From NCBI GenBank assembly GCA_030586155.1, contig CP130741.1, positions 552,680-616,679 on the forward strand: a stretch of 64,000 bases of DNA. Reading direction: 5' to 3'. A program made the position numbers and the translations under genes. The notes beneath the pieces were generated by a model. The model worked only from the letters and a program-made list of their open reading frames with translations, did not search any database and was not told the origin of the DNA. Position 1 is the first letter of the stretch. Each line of letters starts with the position of its first letter. Shown here one piece after another: positions 26,950 through 37,297 of this stretch. This DNA is from Eubacteriaceae bacterium ES3. GTDB lineage: Bacteria; Bacillota; Clostridia; Eubacteriales; Eubacteriaceae.

Positions 26950-27594
26950 TTAATAATCCAGCGGATCTTCAACCAGATCCATTATAGCATTTTTAAAAGC
27001 TTCACAGGCAGTTTTACAATTAGCCTGAGTACCAGTTAAAATCACGCCACTCAAGTTCGAGTTGGTTGGCGGAGTGAAGAATTTAACTACTTCAACATCA
27101 GCAACGGTTAAAGCTTCATCAATTCCGACAATCCCTTCCAATGCTCCGGCAAATAAAAAAGCAATTGAAGAACCCATTGGCAAGTCGTAGGTTTCGGAAA
27201 AATATTTTCCGATTTTGGGCACCAATTGAGCATAAATCAGGTTTGAATCATCATCATTAACACTATAAACAGATGATTTATTTTCAGAATAATCTCTTAT
27301 ATAGCGAAGGCCGCTTTCAACGTCAGATACAGTTGGTCCGGTAATAACCCCAAAGACCTGACCATCATTGAGGCCAGCACCGTATCCGTAAAGCGTTTTA
27401 AGATAACAGACTTCTACATTGGCGGATTTGGTCGCTTCATCAGCAGCGCAATAGCCAACACCGTCATATTGGGTGGTGAATATTCCAATATCTATACAGC
27501 CCTCGGGCAGTTCAAATTCCTCGAGATAAATATCTTCAACATCGGTTAAAAGCTTACTGTAAACTAGATTACATTTCACACGGTCTCCGGTCAT
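26950..27594 (-). CDS. eutL: EutL-like tandem-BMC microcompartment shell protein
   Basis: A 214-aa shell protein with two fused BMC domains. It matches EutL from memory in YCAADEATKSANVEVCY, LKTLYGYGAG, TVADVEVVKFFTPP and ILTGTQANCKTACEAFKNAI. EutL trimers tile bacterial microcompartment shells and have a gated central pore. No ethanolamine, propanediol or other shell gene is nearby, so this is an orphan shell component that may join a compartment encoded elsewhere. The gene is convergent with the GcvT-like gene and about 270 bp downstream of gltD on the same strand. The ribosome site is AAAGGAG. Confidence 0.92.
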   Translation of the reverse strand: MTGDRVKCNLVYSKLLTDVEDIYLEEFELPEGCIDIGIFTTQYDGVGYCAADEATKSANVEVCYLKTLYGYGAGLNDGQVFGVITGPTVSDVESGLRYIRDYSENKSSVYSVNDDDSNLIYAQLVPKIGKYFSETYDLPMGSSIAFLFAGALEGIVGIDEALTVADVEVVKFFTPPTNSNLSGVILTGTQANCKTACEAFKNAIMDLVEDPLDY

Positions 27595-27829
27595 CTTAGA
27601 TCTCCTTTAACTTCATTTTCTCTATCTTACCATTTTTTCAGGCATTCGTAAATTAAAATCATTGTTGCATAATGACAAAATTTATGTACAGACGAATAAT
27701 AATCCTAGTAAAACGGTACTAAAATCTTATTGAACAGTTACGCAAGATAGCATATTAGATTTTTAGCTGGGCTATTATCTGTTAGTTATAACTAGAATGG
27801 ATCAGCAGTGAGATTTAAAGTAAAATAAA

Positions 27830-27855
27830 AAGCTCAGACTAAATTGCCTGAGCTT
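27830..27855 (-). terminator. Intrinsic terminator after gltD
   Basis: AAGCTCAG (27830-27837) pairs with CTGAGCTT (27848-27855). On the minus strand the stem is followed by TTTATTTTA. Confidence 0.75.
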
Positions 27856-27860
27856 CAAGA

Positions 27861-29324
27861 TTATTTTGTTAAGAAAGCATGAACCGAACGGGCTGCTTCA
27901 CGACCTTCATGGATAGCCCAGACAACCAGGCTTTGTCCGCGGTGCATATCGCCAGCGGTAAAGTATTTTTCCCGGCTGGTCTGATAACTTGCGTCACTAA
28001 CAATGTTAGAACGACCATCGCGTTCAAGTTCAAGCTGATCGACTAACTGATCATCGGGACCTAAGAAGCCCATAGCCAGAAGAACCAGATCGGCATCAAG
28101 TACTTTTTCAGTGCCGGGGATCTCTTTCATGGTCATACGGCCACTATCATCTTTAACCCATTCAATAGAAACGGTATCCAAAGCAGTTACAGCGTCATCT
28201 CCCACCATCTTTTTGGTCGTGACGCAGTATTGACGGGGCTCATCACCGTATAAAGCAGCTGCTTCTTCCTGGCCGTAATCTAATTTATAGGTTTTAGGCC
28301 ATTCCGGCCAAGGGTTATTCGCTGTACGCTCGAGTGACGGTTTTGGCATGATTTCCAGCTGAACCACAGATTTACAGCCATGTCTGATGGAAGTAGCAAC
28401 ACAGTCTGTACCGGTATCACCACCACCAATAACAACAACATTCTTATCTTTGGCAGAGATATAAGCATTGTCACTCAATCCTGAGTCTAACAGACTCTTT
28501 GTATTTGCCGATAAAAAGTCGATTGCGAAGTGAACGCCGGAAAGATTTCGGCCTTCGATAGGCAGGTCTCTAGGTTTAGTGGCACCACCGCAAAGTACTA
28601 CGGCATCAAAGTTCTGGTCTAATTCAGAAACTGAATAGTCTTTTCCAACTTCGGTGGAAGTAACAAACTCGATTCCTTCTTCTTTCATCAGGTTAATACG
28701 GCGGCCAACGATTTTTTCTTTATCCAATTTCATATTGGGGATACCGTACATTAGAAGTCCGCCAACACGGTCTGCCCGTTCAAAAACGGTAACCAGGTGG
28801 CCAGCTTTGTTGAGTTCATCAGCGCAGGCAAGTCCGGCTGGGCCAGATCCGACAACAGCTACTTTTTTACCGCTGCGAACAGCAGGTGGAGCTGCTTTAA
28901 TCCAGCCTTCTTCGTAAGCCCGGTCAATTATATTACATTCGTTGACTTTAATAGTAACCTGGGGTTCATTTAATCCGACAGTACAGGCACCTTCACATGG
29001 TGCCGGACAAACACGACCGGTAAATTCCGGAAAATTGTTGGTTTTCATCAGTCGTTTAAAGGCTTCTTCCCACAAGCCTTTATAAATAAGATCATTCCAT
29101 TCCGGGATCAGGTTGTGAATAGGGCAGCCGGAAGCGCCGCCTGCTAAAAGAATTCCGGAGTGACAGTAGGGGACGCCGCAATCCATGCAGCGTGCTCCCT
29201 GAATTTCCTGTTTTTCTTTGGGCAGGTGGAGATGAAATTCATCCCAGTCTTTGATACGTTCCAGTGGCTCTCGATCATCCGGAACCTCACGTTTATATTC
29301 TAAAAATCCTGTTGATTTTCCCAT
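27861..29324 (-). CDS. gltD: Glutamate synthase (NADPH) small subunit
   Basis: A 487-aa subunit that passes electrons from NAD(P)H to GltB. N-terminal Cys groups [15 protein letters not shown] and CPAPCEGAC bind two [4Fe-4S] clusters. The FAD site is [17 protein letters not shown] and the NADPH site [13 protein letters not shown]. Full length for the family. It lies 12 bp downstream of gltB with AAAGGAGG before the ATG, forming the usual gltBD operon, which makes two glutamates from glutamine and 2-oxoglutarate. Confidence 0.96.
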   Translation of the reverse strand: MGKSTGFLEYKREVPDDREPLERIKDWDEFHLHLPKEKQEIQGARCMDCGVPYCHSGILLAGGASGCPIHNLIPEWNDLIYKGLWEEAFKRLMKTNNFPEFTGRVCPAPCEGACTVGLNEPQVTIKVNECNIIDRAYEEGWIKAAPPAVRSGKKVAVVGSGPAGLACADELNKAGHLVTVFERADRVGGLLMYGIPNMKLDKEKIVGRRINLMKEEGIEFVTSTEVGKDYSVSELDQNFDAVVLCGGATKPRDLPIEGRNLSGVHFAIDFLSANTKSLLDSGLSDNAYISAKDKNVVVIGGGDTGTDCVATSIRHGCKSVVQLEIMPKPSLERTANNPWPEWPKTYKLDYGQEEAAALYGDEPRQYCVTTKKMVGDDAVTALDTVSIEWVKDDSGRMTMKEIPGTEKVLDADLVLLAMGFLGPDDQLVDQLELERDGRSNIVSDASYQTSREKYFTAGDMHRGQSLVVWAIHEGREAARSVHAFLTK

Positions 29325-29336
29325 GATTCGCCTCCT

Positions 29337-32300
29337 TTAATTGCCGCTTACGCGTGATAAATCATTGATGTTATCCTGGAAAGCAGCCATTAGGGCATCA
29401 TCTCCAGTCAGTCCTTGTGCGGTTACCCGTTCCATGGCTTTTAGCATCCGATTATAGTCGCGAGGCAGTATTTTTGTAAACTTCGGTAGATATGCATCAA
29501 AATTGTCGATTATTTTCTGAGCCAGATCGCTTTTAGTGTATTGCAGATGTTTCTCGATCAAAGATTTTAAATAGCCAATTTCAGTAGGATCTGTCAGTTT
29601 AACCAGATCAACCATATCCTGATTGCAGTGGTTGGCAAAAGTCCCATCTTCATCCAGTACATAGGCAATCCCGCCTGACATTCCGGCAGCAAAGTTTCGG
29701 CCGGTCTGACCAAGAACAACCACTGTTCCTCCAGTCATATATTCACAACCATGATCGCCGATTGCTTCAACTACTGCGGTAGCACCACTGTTACGAACAC
29801 AGAAACGTTCACCGGCAGCTCCTCTGATGAAGGCTTCCCCCTGAGTTGCGCCGAAGAAGGCGACATTTCCGACAATAATATTTTCTTCTGCTACAAAGCT
29901 GGCGTTCTTAGGCGGATAAACGATCATTTTACCACCGGATAAGCCTTTTCCGGAATAGTCATTGGCATCACCTTCCAGCTGAATGGTCATACCTTTAGGC
30001 ATAAATGCACCCAAACTCTGACCGGCAGAACCTTTTAATTTGAGTTTGATGGTGTCTTCCGGTAAACCGTCAACGCCGTATTTCTTGGTAACTTCATTAC
30101 CGATAACGGTACCGACCACACGATTAGTGTTTTTGATTTTTGCTGAAATCTTGACTGGCTTCTGATCTTCAATTGCTGGTTTGCATTGTTCAAGAAGTTC
30201 AGTTAAATCCAAAGACTGATCAATTCGGTGATCCTGTTCAATTTGGCAGTATTGTCCTACGTTTTTAGACACCTTAGGCTGATAAAGAATATTGGAGAAA
30301 TCCAGCCCTTTTGCCTTCCAGTGGTCGATAGCGGCACGCATCTGCAGCTTATCAGAACGACCAACCATTTCATCGATGGTTTTAAAACCAAGTTCAGCCA
30401 TAATTTCTCTTAATTCCTGTGCAATAAAGTACATGAAATTAACAATATGTCCAGGATCGCCTGTGAAGCGCTTACGCAGTTCAGGATTTTGTGTAGCAAC
30501 ACCGACTGGACAGGTATCCAGGTGGCAGACTCGCATCATGACGCAGCCAAGGATAACCAGCGGAGCAGTAGCAAAACCATATTCTTCAGCACCTAAAAGG
30601 GTAGCAACAGCAAGGTCTTTACCGGTTAAGAGTTTTCCGTCTGTTTCAACTTTGACCCGGCTTCGCAGGTTGTTTAATACCAGAGTCTGGTGGGTTTCAG
30701 CCAGTCCCAGTTCCCATGGCAGGCCGGCATGACGAATAGAGGTTCGTGGAGATGCTCCAGTACCGCCATCGTAGCCGCTGATTAAAATAACATCGGCACG
30801 GGCTTTGGCAACACCAGCAGCGATTGTGCCAACACCAACTTCTGATACCAGTTTAACATTGATCTTAGCTTCGCGATTGGCGTTTTTCAGGTCATGGATC
30901 AGTTCGGCCAGATCTTCGATCGAATAGATATCGTGATGAGGAGGTGGTGAGATTAAGCCTACACCAGGTGTCGAGTAACGGGTTTTAGCTACCCAGGGAT
31001 AAACTTTTCTTCCCGGTAATTGTCCACCTTCACCAGGTTTAGCGCCCTGGGCCATTTTGATCTGAATTTCTTTGGCAGTGCTCAGGTATTGACTGGTAAC
31101 CCCAAAACGACCTGAAGCGACCTGTTTGATGGCACTTAATTTAGAGTCTCCATTGGCTAAAGGAATAAGTCTTTCTAAATCTTCACCGCCCTCACCGGTA
31201 TTACTCTTAGCACCAATACGGTTCATAGCAATGGCCAGCGCTTCATGGGCTTCCTTGCTTAGAGAGCCGTAAGACATGGCACCGGTTTTAAAGCGCTTGC
31301 AGATTGATTCAACAGATTCAACCTCATCAATAGAAATTGGACTCAAGTCTTTAAACTCCATTAGACCGCGCAGGGTACACTGCTTTTGTGTCTGCTCGTC
31401 GATTTGCGAAGTATAGTTTTTATAGAGCGCATAATCATTATTGCGGCAGGCATTCTGCAGGGTGTAAATAGTTTCCGGGTTATAAGTATGGAATTCTCCA
31501 TCAGAACGCCATTGGAAATTTCCACCAGCATCCAGTGGCTGGTTATGAGTGAATGGGTTATTGTAAGCTTCATCATGACGTAATTGCGATTCCTTAGCGA
31601 TTTCGTCCAGACCGATTCCGCCGATTCTTGATGGTGTTCGGGTGAAATAATCTTCGATAACTTCCTCATGAATTCCAATAGCTTCAAAAATCTGGGCGCC
31701 CTGATAACTTAAAATCGTAGAGATTCCCATTTTTGATAAAACTTTAATGACCCCTTTAACCGAGGCTTTCATATAGGTTTTTTCAGCTTTTTCAAAGCTG
31801 ATGCCAGGTAGGATACCTGTTTTTACCATATCTTCAACTGTTTCAAAAACAAGATACGGATTGATAGCAGAAGCGCCGTAACCGATCAGCAGGGCAAAGT
31901 GATGAACTTCTCGTGGTTCACCGGACTCTACAATTAAGCTGACCTGAGTACGGGTACGGTTTCTGATCAGGTGATGATGCAGAGCAGCAACAGCCAGCAG
32001 TGAAGGAATAGGCAGTTCTTCTTTACTGGTAGCGCGGTCTGAAAGAATGATGATTGTAGCACCATTTTTAATCGCTTCATCGGCTTGATCAAATAATTGA
32101 TTAAGCGCTTTTTTAAGTCCGTCACCGCCTGAACCACTTGGGAACAGAGTTTTTAAAGTGACAGAACGGAAATGTTCTTCGTCGAGGGCTCTGATTTTTT
32201 CCAGCTGGCAGTTATCAAGTATTGGGTGATCCAGCTGAATTTGACGACAGCTTTCCGGCACTGGATTAATCAGGTTGCCTTCACCGCCCAGATAAACTTC

Positions 32301-33920
32301 GCTACCGGTGATCAGTTCTTCACGGATGGCATCGATGGGGGGATTGGTTACTTGAGCAAACAACTGCTTGAAGTAGTTAAAGAGAAGCTGTGGTTTATCA
32401 GAAAGCACGGCTAGAGGCACATCATTACCCATCGCACCGAGAGGATCAACCCCGTCTCTGGCCATTGGTAGAATGATGTCCATCAATTCTTCATGATTAT
32501 AGCCAAAGGCTTTTTGACGACACAGAAGTGATTCCAGTTCCGCATCAGCACAAGAATCGGTTTCCGGGAAATCGGACAGCTTTCTTAAATTTGCTGCTAT
32601 CCATTCCTGATAAGGTTGTTCAGAAGCAACTTCATTTTTCAAATCCTCATCGTTGATGATTTGACCTTTTTCGGTATCGATCATCAGCATACGGCCTGGT
32701 TTTAGACGTTCTTTTAAAACAACGTCTTCTGGTGCAATATCGATAACGCCAACTTCCGAAGCTAAAATTACCAGATCATCTTTGGTGACATAGTATCTGG
32801 ATGGTCGCAGACCATTTCGGTCAAGAACTGCTCCTAATCGGACACCATCGGTGAAGGCGACTGCTGCCGGTCCATCCCATGGTTCCATTAAAGCTGAATG
32901 ATAGGCATAGAAAGCTCGTTTTTTCGGTGACATGGATTCATGTTTTGACCATGGTTCCGGAATCATCATCATGGCACTGTGAGCTAAAGACCGACCAGTC
33001 AGGCTTAAGAATTCAAAACAGTTATCAAATACGGCAGAGTCAGAGCCGTCGACATCGAGAACGGGGAAAGTTTTTTCCAGTTCGTTGTCAAATAACTCGC
33101 TCTGAAGCAGTGACTGGCGGGCATACATCCAGTTGACATTACCGCGGAGGGTGTTAATTTCGCCGTTGTGGATCATATAACGGTTTGGATGGGCGCGTTC
33201 CCAGCTGGGGAAGGTATTGGTACTGAAACGGGAGTGAACCATGGCAATAGCGGTGGTTACATCCTCTTCCTGCAGATCCTTGTAGAAGAGTCCGACCTGA
33301 TCTTCAGTCAGCATGCCCTTGTAAACAACGGTTCTCGATGAAAAGCTGGCGGCATAGAAATAAAGGTCACTCTTTTTTGCCTGTTTTTCCATTTGTTTTC
33401 GGATTGTGTAAAGCTTACGCTCAAAGGCGAGAGTATCCTTTATTTCAGGATTTTTGCCAATAAAGACCTGTCTGATAAATGGCATGCTTTCCAGAGCTGT
33501 GTTGCCTAGTCCTTCAGGATTAGTCGGTACATCACGGAAACCGATCAGGCGCTGGCCTTCGGCTTTAATGATTTCTGATAGCATGGCTTCTGCCTGAGCT
33601 CGTTTCGCTTCATCAGTCGGGAGATAAAGCATCCCCAATCCGTAATCGCCGGATTGCGGCAAAATAAAGCCTTCCTCAACGGATACCCGCTTTAAAAAGT
33701 CATGAGGGATTTGGATTAGAATACCGGCACCATCTCCAGTATTGGTTTCTGCACCTCTACCACCACGATGCTGGAGGTTAGTAAGTGTTTGAAGTCCCTG
33801 TTTAACAATGGAATTTGATTTTTTTCCTTTAATATGTACGATTGCACCAATTCCGCAGGCATCATGTTCATAATCAGGATTATAGAGTCCCTGCTTTGGT
33901 GGAATACCGGTGTTTTTCAT
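29337..33920 (-). CDS. gltB: Glutamate synthase (NADPH) large subunit
   Basis: A 1527-aa enzyme that moves the glutamine amide to 2-oxoglutarate. The catalytic Cys22 (HDACGIG) becomes N-terminal after removal of a 21-residue propeptide, as in other class II glutaminases. The central and FMN/synthase domains follow ([25 protein letters not shown]), then the [3Fe-4S] site C-x5-C-x4-C ([12 protein letters not shown]) and the C-terminal beta-helix with glycine repeats ([20 protein letters not shown]). It is first in a gltBD operon. AAAGGA is upstream of the ATG. Regulation is not evident; a TATAAT lies on the minus strand near 33980. Confidence 0.97.
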   Translation of the reverse strand: MKNTGIPPKQGLYNPDYEHDACGIGAIVHIKGKKSNSIVKQGLQTLTNLQHRGGRGAETNTGDGAGILIQIPHDFLKRVSVEEGFILPQSGDYGLGMLYLPTDEAKRAQAEAMLSEIIKAEGQRLIGFRDVPTNPEGLGNTALESMPFIRQVFIGKNPEIKDTLAFERKLYTIRKQMEKQAKKSDLYFYAASFSSRTVVYKGMLTEDQVGLFYKDLQEEDVTTAIAMVHSRFSTNTFPSWERAHPNRYMIHNGEINTLRGNVNWMYARQSLLQSELFDNELEKTFPVLDVDGSDSAVFDNCFEFLSLTGRSLAHSAMMMIPEPWSKHESMSPKKRAFYAYHSALMEPWDGPAAVAFTDGVRLGAVLDRNGLRPSRYYVTKDDLVILASEVGVIDIAPEDVVLKERLKPGRMLMIDTEKGQIINDEDLKNEVASEQPYQEWIAANLRKLSDFPETDSCADAELESLLCRQKAFGYNHEELMDIILPMARDGVDPLGAMGNDVPLAVLSDKPQLLFNYFKQLFAQVTNPPIDAIREELITGSEVYLGGEGNLINPVPESCRQIQLDHPILDNCQLEKIRALDEEHFRSVTLKTLFPSGSGGDGLKKALNQLFDQADEAIKNGATIIILSDRATSKEELPIPSLLAVAALHHHLIRNRTRTQVSLIVESGEPREVHHFALLIGYGASAINPYLVFETVEDMVKTGILPGISFEKAEKTYMKASVKGVIKVLSKMGISTILSYQGAQIFEAIGIHEEVIEDYFTRTPSRIGGIGLDEIAKESQLRHDEAYNNPFTHNQPLDAGGNFQWRSDGEFHTYNPETIYTLQNACRNNDYALYKNYTSQIDEQTQKQCTLRGLMEFKDLSPISIDEVESVESICKRFKTGAMSYGSLSKEAHEALAIAMNRIGAKSNTGEGGEDLERLIPLANGDSKLSAIKQVASGRFGVTSQYLSTAKEIQIKMAQGAKPGEGGQLPGRKVYPWVAKTRYSTPGVGLISPPPHHDIYSIEDLAELIHDLKNANREAKINVKLVSEVGVGTIAAGVAKARADVILISGYDGGTGASPRTSIRHAGLPWELGLAETHQTLVLNNLRSRVKVETDGKLLTGKDLAVATLLGAEEYGFATAPLVILGCVMMRVCHLDTCPVGVATQNPELRKRFTGDPGHIVNFMYFIAQELREIMAELGFKTIDEMVGRSDKLQMRAAIDHWKAKGLDFSNILYQPKVSKNVGQYCQIEQDHRIDQSLDLTELLEQCKPAIEDQKPVKISAKIKNTNRVVGTVIGNEVTKKYGVDGLPEDTIKLKLKGSAGQSLGAFMPKGMTIQLEGDANDYSGKGLSGGKMIVYPPKNASFVAEENIIVGNVAFFGATQGEAFIRGAAGERFCVRNSGATAVVEAIGDHGCEYMTGGTVVVLGQTGRNFAAGMSGGIAYVLDEDGTFANHCNQDMVDLVKLTDPTEIGYLKSLIEKHLQYTKSDLAQKIIDNFDAYLPKFTKILPRDYNRMLKAMERVTAQGLTGDDALMAAFQDNINDLSRVSGN

Positions 33921-34821
33921 AGGCGTGTTTCCTTTCTACTGTGGTTTTATTCATAAAGAATCGTCTTTTTATTATGTTATTATATCAGAATAAATAATAA
34001 ATGGATTAATAAGAAAATCAAACCGAATAATTTATTCTTAATCATATTAAAATTTCGAAGATTTTTCAAGAGGATAATTTAGTTTATTAAAGTAAAATCA
34101 AAAAAAAATTAACAAAATTAAGAAAAAAGGGTATATGGATTAATAAAAAAAGAATCTTATCATAACTTATCTATTATGAAGAAACTTTTAAGGTGAAAAA
34201 TTGAGGGGGATTACAAATACGATACAAACGTTTACACAATGTCTATTTACATTATTTTAGAAGATGTTATAATAAAGTTAAATCAAAGATCATTATTCAA
34301 TAAACAAAGAATCATTTATAAGATTCAAGGTGAAAAGAATTTAGAAAAATATAAAATTTTAAAACTAAAAATTTTCACTGATCCAGAAAAATAAATAATC
34401 AAAGTAATGAATACATTTCTTTGAAATCGGTATTAGATTTATGAAAAATCAAAAGATGATTTATAAAACAAATAATAGATTGATAGAAGATGGTTCATAA
34501 AAGATTAAAAACTGGATAATTTTTTAAAATTGAGTTATTGTTGGAAAGAAAGTTAAGATTAATCAAAATTGAAATGATTAAAAACGAAGGAGACTGATAA
34601 AACATTTCAAAAAAGATTAGTTAGAACAGAAATAAAAGCAATAAACAAAATTTAAGAAAAGTTTCTAAAATGATTATTGATTGAAAAAAGAATAAGAGAT
34701 TTGATTAATATCAGAAGGAGGATTCCAATAGGATGACGACTGAGATTCAAAACTAGAACCGGTTCTGCAGATTAAATGTGGAATCGGTTTTAGTTTTTAT
34801 TACAGAAATGGAGGAGAGATC
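33921..34821. other. 900-bp A-rich noncoding region with a plus-strand promoter
   Basis: The left end carries the gltB promoter region. A plus-strand promoter is likely at TTTACA (34246-34251) and TATAAT (34268-34273), 16 bp apart. From there to about 34710 the plus strand is extremely A-rich with no gene, many purine runs and no stable hairpin. At 34733-34756 a seven-codon frame (ATG ACG ACT GAG ATT CAA AAC stop) follows AAGGAGG, and a terminator-like hairpin follows it. The whole looks like a long untranslated leader to the small secreted peptide gene. Confidence 0.5.
34749..34797 (+). terminator. Terminator or attenuator hairpin before the secreted-peptide gene
   Basis: AAAACTAGAACCG (34749-34761) pairs with CGGTTTTAGTTTT (34785-34797) with one G-T pair, followed by TATTA. 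It overlaps the stop of the seven-codon leader frame, so attenuation is possible. Confidence 0.65.
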
Positions 34822-34986
34822 ATGAAAAAAGGAATTGCGATTCTACTGATGGCTTTACTTCTGTTAAGTTTTAGTAGTATGGTATTTGCCGGAGGAGATA
34901 AAAACCAGATAAAGAATCCTGGCATTAATGATAATTCACCTTCATATGGCGAATTAAATCCTGACCCATATCAGGAAAATAGATAG
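34822..34986 (+). CDS. Small secreted peptide precursor (54 aa)
   Basis: A short gene with an excellent ribosome site (GGAGGAGAG then ATG). The product has a classic signal peptide: MKKG, a hydrophobic core (IAILLMALLLLSFSS) and a VFA cleavage site before GGDKN. The predicted mature peptide is about 31 residues, hydrophilic and rich in Asn, Pro, Gly and Asp. No Cys, no known pheromone motif. It is bounded by a hairpin upstream and a strong terminator downstream, so it is monocistronic. Function unknown; a signalling or cell-surface peptide is possible. Confidence 0.7.
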   Translation: MKKGIAILLMALLLLSFSSMVFAGGDKNQIKNPGINDNSPSYGELNPDPYQENR

Positions 34987-35004
34987 ATTAAAGCCCTATA
35001 AGAA

Positions 35005-35046
35005 AAGATCATTCTTAAGTCTTTTAAACGACTAAAGGATGATCTT
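35005..35046. terminator. Bidirectional intrinsic terminator
   Basis: AAGATCATTCTTAAGTC and GACTAAAGGATGATCTT form a 17-bp stem with one wobble and one mismatch. It separates the secreted-peptide gene from the convergent thiT. Confidence 0.85.
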
Positions 35047-35054
35047 ATTATTAT

Positions 35055-35699
35055 TTATATAGTGACCGTCTGTTTGACCTGAAGAATAAGCCTTTTAATG
35101 GCTGGAATGGTCAGTACAATAACAGTCAATACAGCTTCACCAAAAAGGTATGAACCATTATAGACCAGGGACCAGGTAAAACCGTTAAAACCCTCCGGGG
35201 CATACATACCAAAAAAGATTAGTCCGGATAGAAAGCTGAATATAAAGCGACCACTTACTCCTAGTAAATAAGCAGGAATGACAGATTCTTTATCTTTTAA
35301 GAGACCGGAAAGTCCCAGAGCGCCAAAAGCGAGGGGATAATCGACTAACATCTGGATTGGTGAGATAACATAAGGATTAATCATCAAATCCAGAAGACCA
35401 AAGCAGATACCGGCAAGTACACCCTGTCGAACCCCGAAAAAGTAGCCGACAAGGATGATGAAGAGCATCGAAAGCGGAGTAATGGAACCTCCCTGGGGTA
35501 AGCGAAATAGGGTAATCTGATTTAGCACAAAAGCAAAAGCTATGGCAATGGCTGAAAAAGTCATGGCTTTTGGTTTTGTAGAATCTGATTTTTTGTCTGT
35601 GATCAGAAAGATGACCAGTAAACCGGAAAAAATCAGCAGGGCAATGATGGCCTTGGCCATCGTCGATTCGAGCATAGATTGAAATAATTCTTCCGACAT
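35055..35699 (-). CDS. thiT: ThiT-type thiamine transporter (ECF substrate-binding subunit)
   Basis: A 214-aa integral membrane protein with about six helices. The S-component signature around LFRLPQGGSITPLSMLFI and GVRQGVLAGICFGLLDLMINP, and the acidic/aromatic VDYPLAFGALGLSG loop, match ThiT (YuaJ). It binds thiamine and works with an ECF energising module encoded elsewhere. A TPP riboswitch lies directly upstream, which independently supports the substrate. I chose the ATG at 35697-35699, which follows AAGGAGG-TTTTTTT; an upstream in-frame codon falls inside the riboswitch expression platform. Confidence 0.93.
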   Translation of the reverse strand: MSEELFQSMLESTMAKAIIALLIFSGLLVIFLITDKKSDSTKPKAMTFSAIAIAFAFVLNQITLFRLPQGGSITPLSMLFIILVGYFFGVRQGVLAGICFGLLDLMINPYVISPIQMLVDYPLAFGALGLSGLLKDKESVIPAYLLGVSGRFIFSFLSGLIFFGMYAPEGFNGFTWSLVYNGSYLFGEAVLTVIVLTIPAIKRLILQVKQTVTI

Positions 35700-35706
35700 A
35701 AAAAAA

Positions 35707-35728
35707 CCTCCTTTTATATAAAAGGAGG
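35707..35728 (-). terminator. TPP expression platform: terminator that contains the thiT ribosome site
   Basis: CCTCCTTTTAT-ATAAAAGGAGG is a perfect palindrome followed on the minus strand by seven T and the thiT ATG. The GGAGG of the stem is the thiT Shine-Dalgarno. The same hairpin could stop transcription and hide the ribosome site. A competing hairpin is TGTTGT (35733-35738) with ACAACA (35747-35752). Confidence 0.8.
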
Positions 35729-35752
35729 GGGATGTTGTGTGGGCGTACAACA

Positions 35753-35829
35753 AAAGGCTTCCCTCCGCTGGTATTAACCAGATCAGGTAATAAGGGTAAA
35801 TCTCAGCACATGGCTCCCCCAGCTTTTAC
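35753..35829 (-). promoter_or_regulatory. TPP (THI-box) riboswitch aptamer
   Basis: Reading the minus strand, the conserved TPP aptamer segments occur in order: GGGGGAGCC, CTGAGA, ACCCTT, ACCTGATCTGG, TAATACCAGCG and GAGGGAAGC. It precedes thiT and ends in the hairpin at 35707-35728, giving repression when thiamine pyrophosphate is plentiful. Confidence 0.95.
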
Positions 35830-35871
35830 TATGGGACTATCCTAACTTGTAAACAATAAAATGTCAAGGCT

Positions 35872-35912
35872 AAAAAATCCCCACCTGTATCAAAAATTGA
35901 TTGCGGCGGGGA
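35872..35912 (-). terminator. Intrinsic terminator
   Basis: On the minus strand CCCCGCC (from 35911) pairs with GGTGGGG (to 35879), with an inner ATCAA/TTGAT pair, followed by ATTTTTT. It ends the two-helix membrane protein gene ahead of the riboswitch. Confidence 0.75.
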
Positions 35913-35919
35913 ACTTGTG

Positions 35920-36393
35920 TTACTTTTCTTCAGGTTCAGCTTCACCAGGAAGGGCGGTTTCAATTTTTTCATCGGCTTCAGTTTCTGCTGCAGAAGCTTC
36001 CTGAGTTGCTGAAATTTCTTCTTGATAGTCTCCTTCAATACTTGCTGATTCGCTGGTCATATCAGTCAGTTCGGTTGAAATCTCAATTGCTTCCAAACTT
36101 TCGGTACTCATTAAAGTCAGTTTTTGATAAGCAACGCTGGCAAAAAAAAGTAACAGAGCTATTCCACCATAAAGGACAACACCTTCTAAAAGAGTTGGTA
36201 GAAGTTGTGTGGGGAAGAGTTGACCCATCACTTCAGAAGAGTCATAACCCATGGAAACATAGTAGTCCAGGTTGTCTTTAAACATTACGATTGATACAAT
36301 AATGTTGGTTGCACCAAAAAGGGCCGCAATAATACCACCGATAAAAAGAGACAGTGAAAGCTTTGTTTTACCGGCATTTTGAGTCTGATTCAT
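35920..36393 (-). CDS. Hypothetical two-helix membrane protein with acidic tail
   Basis: 157 aa. Two hydrophobic segments (about residues 13-37 and 66-89) bracket a short loop, followed by a long, very acidic Glu/Ser/Ala-rich tail (about 95-157) that is probably disordered. I recognise no family. CGGAG lies seven bases before the ATG. The gene stands alone on the minus strand between terminators. Confidence 0.6.
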   Translation of the reverse strand: MNQTQNAGKTKLSLSLFIGGIIAALFGATNIIVSIVMFKDNLDYYVSMGYDSSEVMGQLFPTQLLPTLLEGVVLYGGIALLLFFASVAYQKLTLMSTESLEAIEISTELTDMTSESASIEGDYQEEISATQEASAAETEADEKIETALPGEAEPEEK

Positions 36394-36576
36394 TTAGTAC
36401 TCCGTTTCCGCCATAAGGCAATAAATTAAGTTAATTAGTTCGCAGATATATTATCATTTTCAACCTGTAATCCACCTTTAGCTGGAATACCGATTTAAGA
36501 CTATATTCAGGAAAATGTAAGTATTATAAGTTTAAATTCAGCACTTTTAGTTAGACTGTTTGGAAAGGGGAGTAAA

Positions 36577-36957
36577 ATGAAGTATTCGAAAAATATCATA
36601 ATTATTTTTATCGGTCTGGTGTTGGTAGTTTTTATTGCATTTCTATCAACTGATAACAGAATCAATAATCAGGAGGAAACGATGATTGGCAGTATGGACG
36701 AAATTGAGCTTCTTGATAGTAATGAAAACCTTGAAAGACAGGTGGTAATCATTTATAATGAAGGTGTTAAAGCGGATATCGGATTGCTGAATTTAGATAG
36801 CAGTGAGGTAATAAAAGGGCGGAATTTGTCTGAGCATGTTGATGTTATCGAGGTTGATGAGTCGATTAACCTGGATGAATTTATTAGGAGACTCAATGAG
36901 AATGAAGTTGTTATGATTGCTGATTATAATGGAGTAATCAGAACAACAAATGAATAA
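36577..36957 (+). CDS. Hypothetical membrane-anchored protein
   Basis: 126 aa with a single N-terminal hydrophobic segment (about residues 6-24, rich in I, F, L, V) and an acidic domain presumably outside the cell. No lipobox and no recognised family. GGAAAGGGGAG precedes the ATG. Nine bases after its stop comes the next small gene, so they are probably cotranscribed. Confidence 0.6.
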   Translation: MKYSKNIIIIFIGLVLVVFIAFLSTDNRINNQEETMIGSMDEIELLDSNENLERQVVIIYNEGVKADIGLLNLDSSEVIKGRNLSEHVDVIEVDESINLDEFIRRLNENEVVMIADYNGVIRTTNE

Positions 36958-36966
36958 GGAGAGAAA

Positions 36967-37221
36967 ATGATACTAGCTTGGGATGATATTAAAGAACTGA
37001 ATGACCGGATTGAAGAAAGACATTTAGATTGCAAAGTGCACCTCAGCGATGCCTGCAGCGGACAAAGTATGTGGCTGGAAGATCTTTCTGGTAGTGGCTT
37101 TAAAAAAATGGATGAGATTCATCAGTTGATTAAAGACTTCTTTACTGAGAAAAAAGTTGAAATTGATTTCAGTTGGGATAAAAAATCTTTCTGGACAAAA
37201 GAACGACTGAAAAAGTCCTAG
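36967..37221 (+). CDS. Small conserved-looking hypothetical protein with DAC-xGQS motif
   Basis: 84 aa, soluble, no transmembrane segment. It has LSDACSGQSMWLED near residues 26-39 and a basic C-terminus. The arrangement recalls a small clostridial family I remember as RDAC, but that assignment is from memory only. GGAGAG precedes the ATG, and the gene follows the membrane-anchored protein after nine bases. The single DAC cysteine pattern might bind a ligand; function unknown. Confidence 0.6.
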   Translation: MILAWDDIKELNDRIEERHLDCKVHLSDACSGQSMWLEDLSGSGFKKMDEIHQLIKDFFTEKKVEIDFSWDKKSFWTKERLKKS

Positions 37222-37235
37222 AGTGAAATATTTTT

Positions 37236-37290
37236 AAAAGAACTGATAGAGGCAACAGGTTTACCTGTTGCCTCTATCAGTTCTTTTTTT
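37236..37290. terminator. Very long perfect terminator hairpin
   Basis: AAAAGAACTGATAGAGGCAA and the next five bases (37236-37260) pair perfectly over 25 bp with 37263-37287 around a two-base TT gap, followed by TTT. It sits between convergent genes and likely serves both. Confidence 0.9.
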
Positions 37291-37297
37291 TATCACT

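Noticed and set aside
34721-34800. Mini-ykkC (guanidine-II) element around GGATGACGACTGAG
   Set aside because: An ACGA is present but is not in the loop of a paired hairpin, and no second hairpin exists.
36940-37240. Toxin-antitoxin pair at 36577-37221
   Set aside because: Two small adjacent genes, but the first is membrane-anchored and neither shows toxin or DNA-binding motifs.
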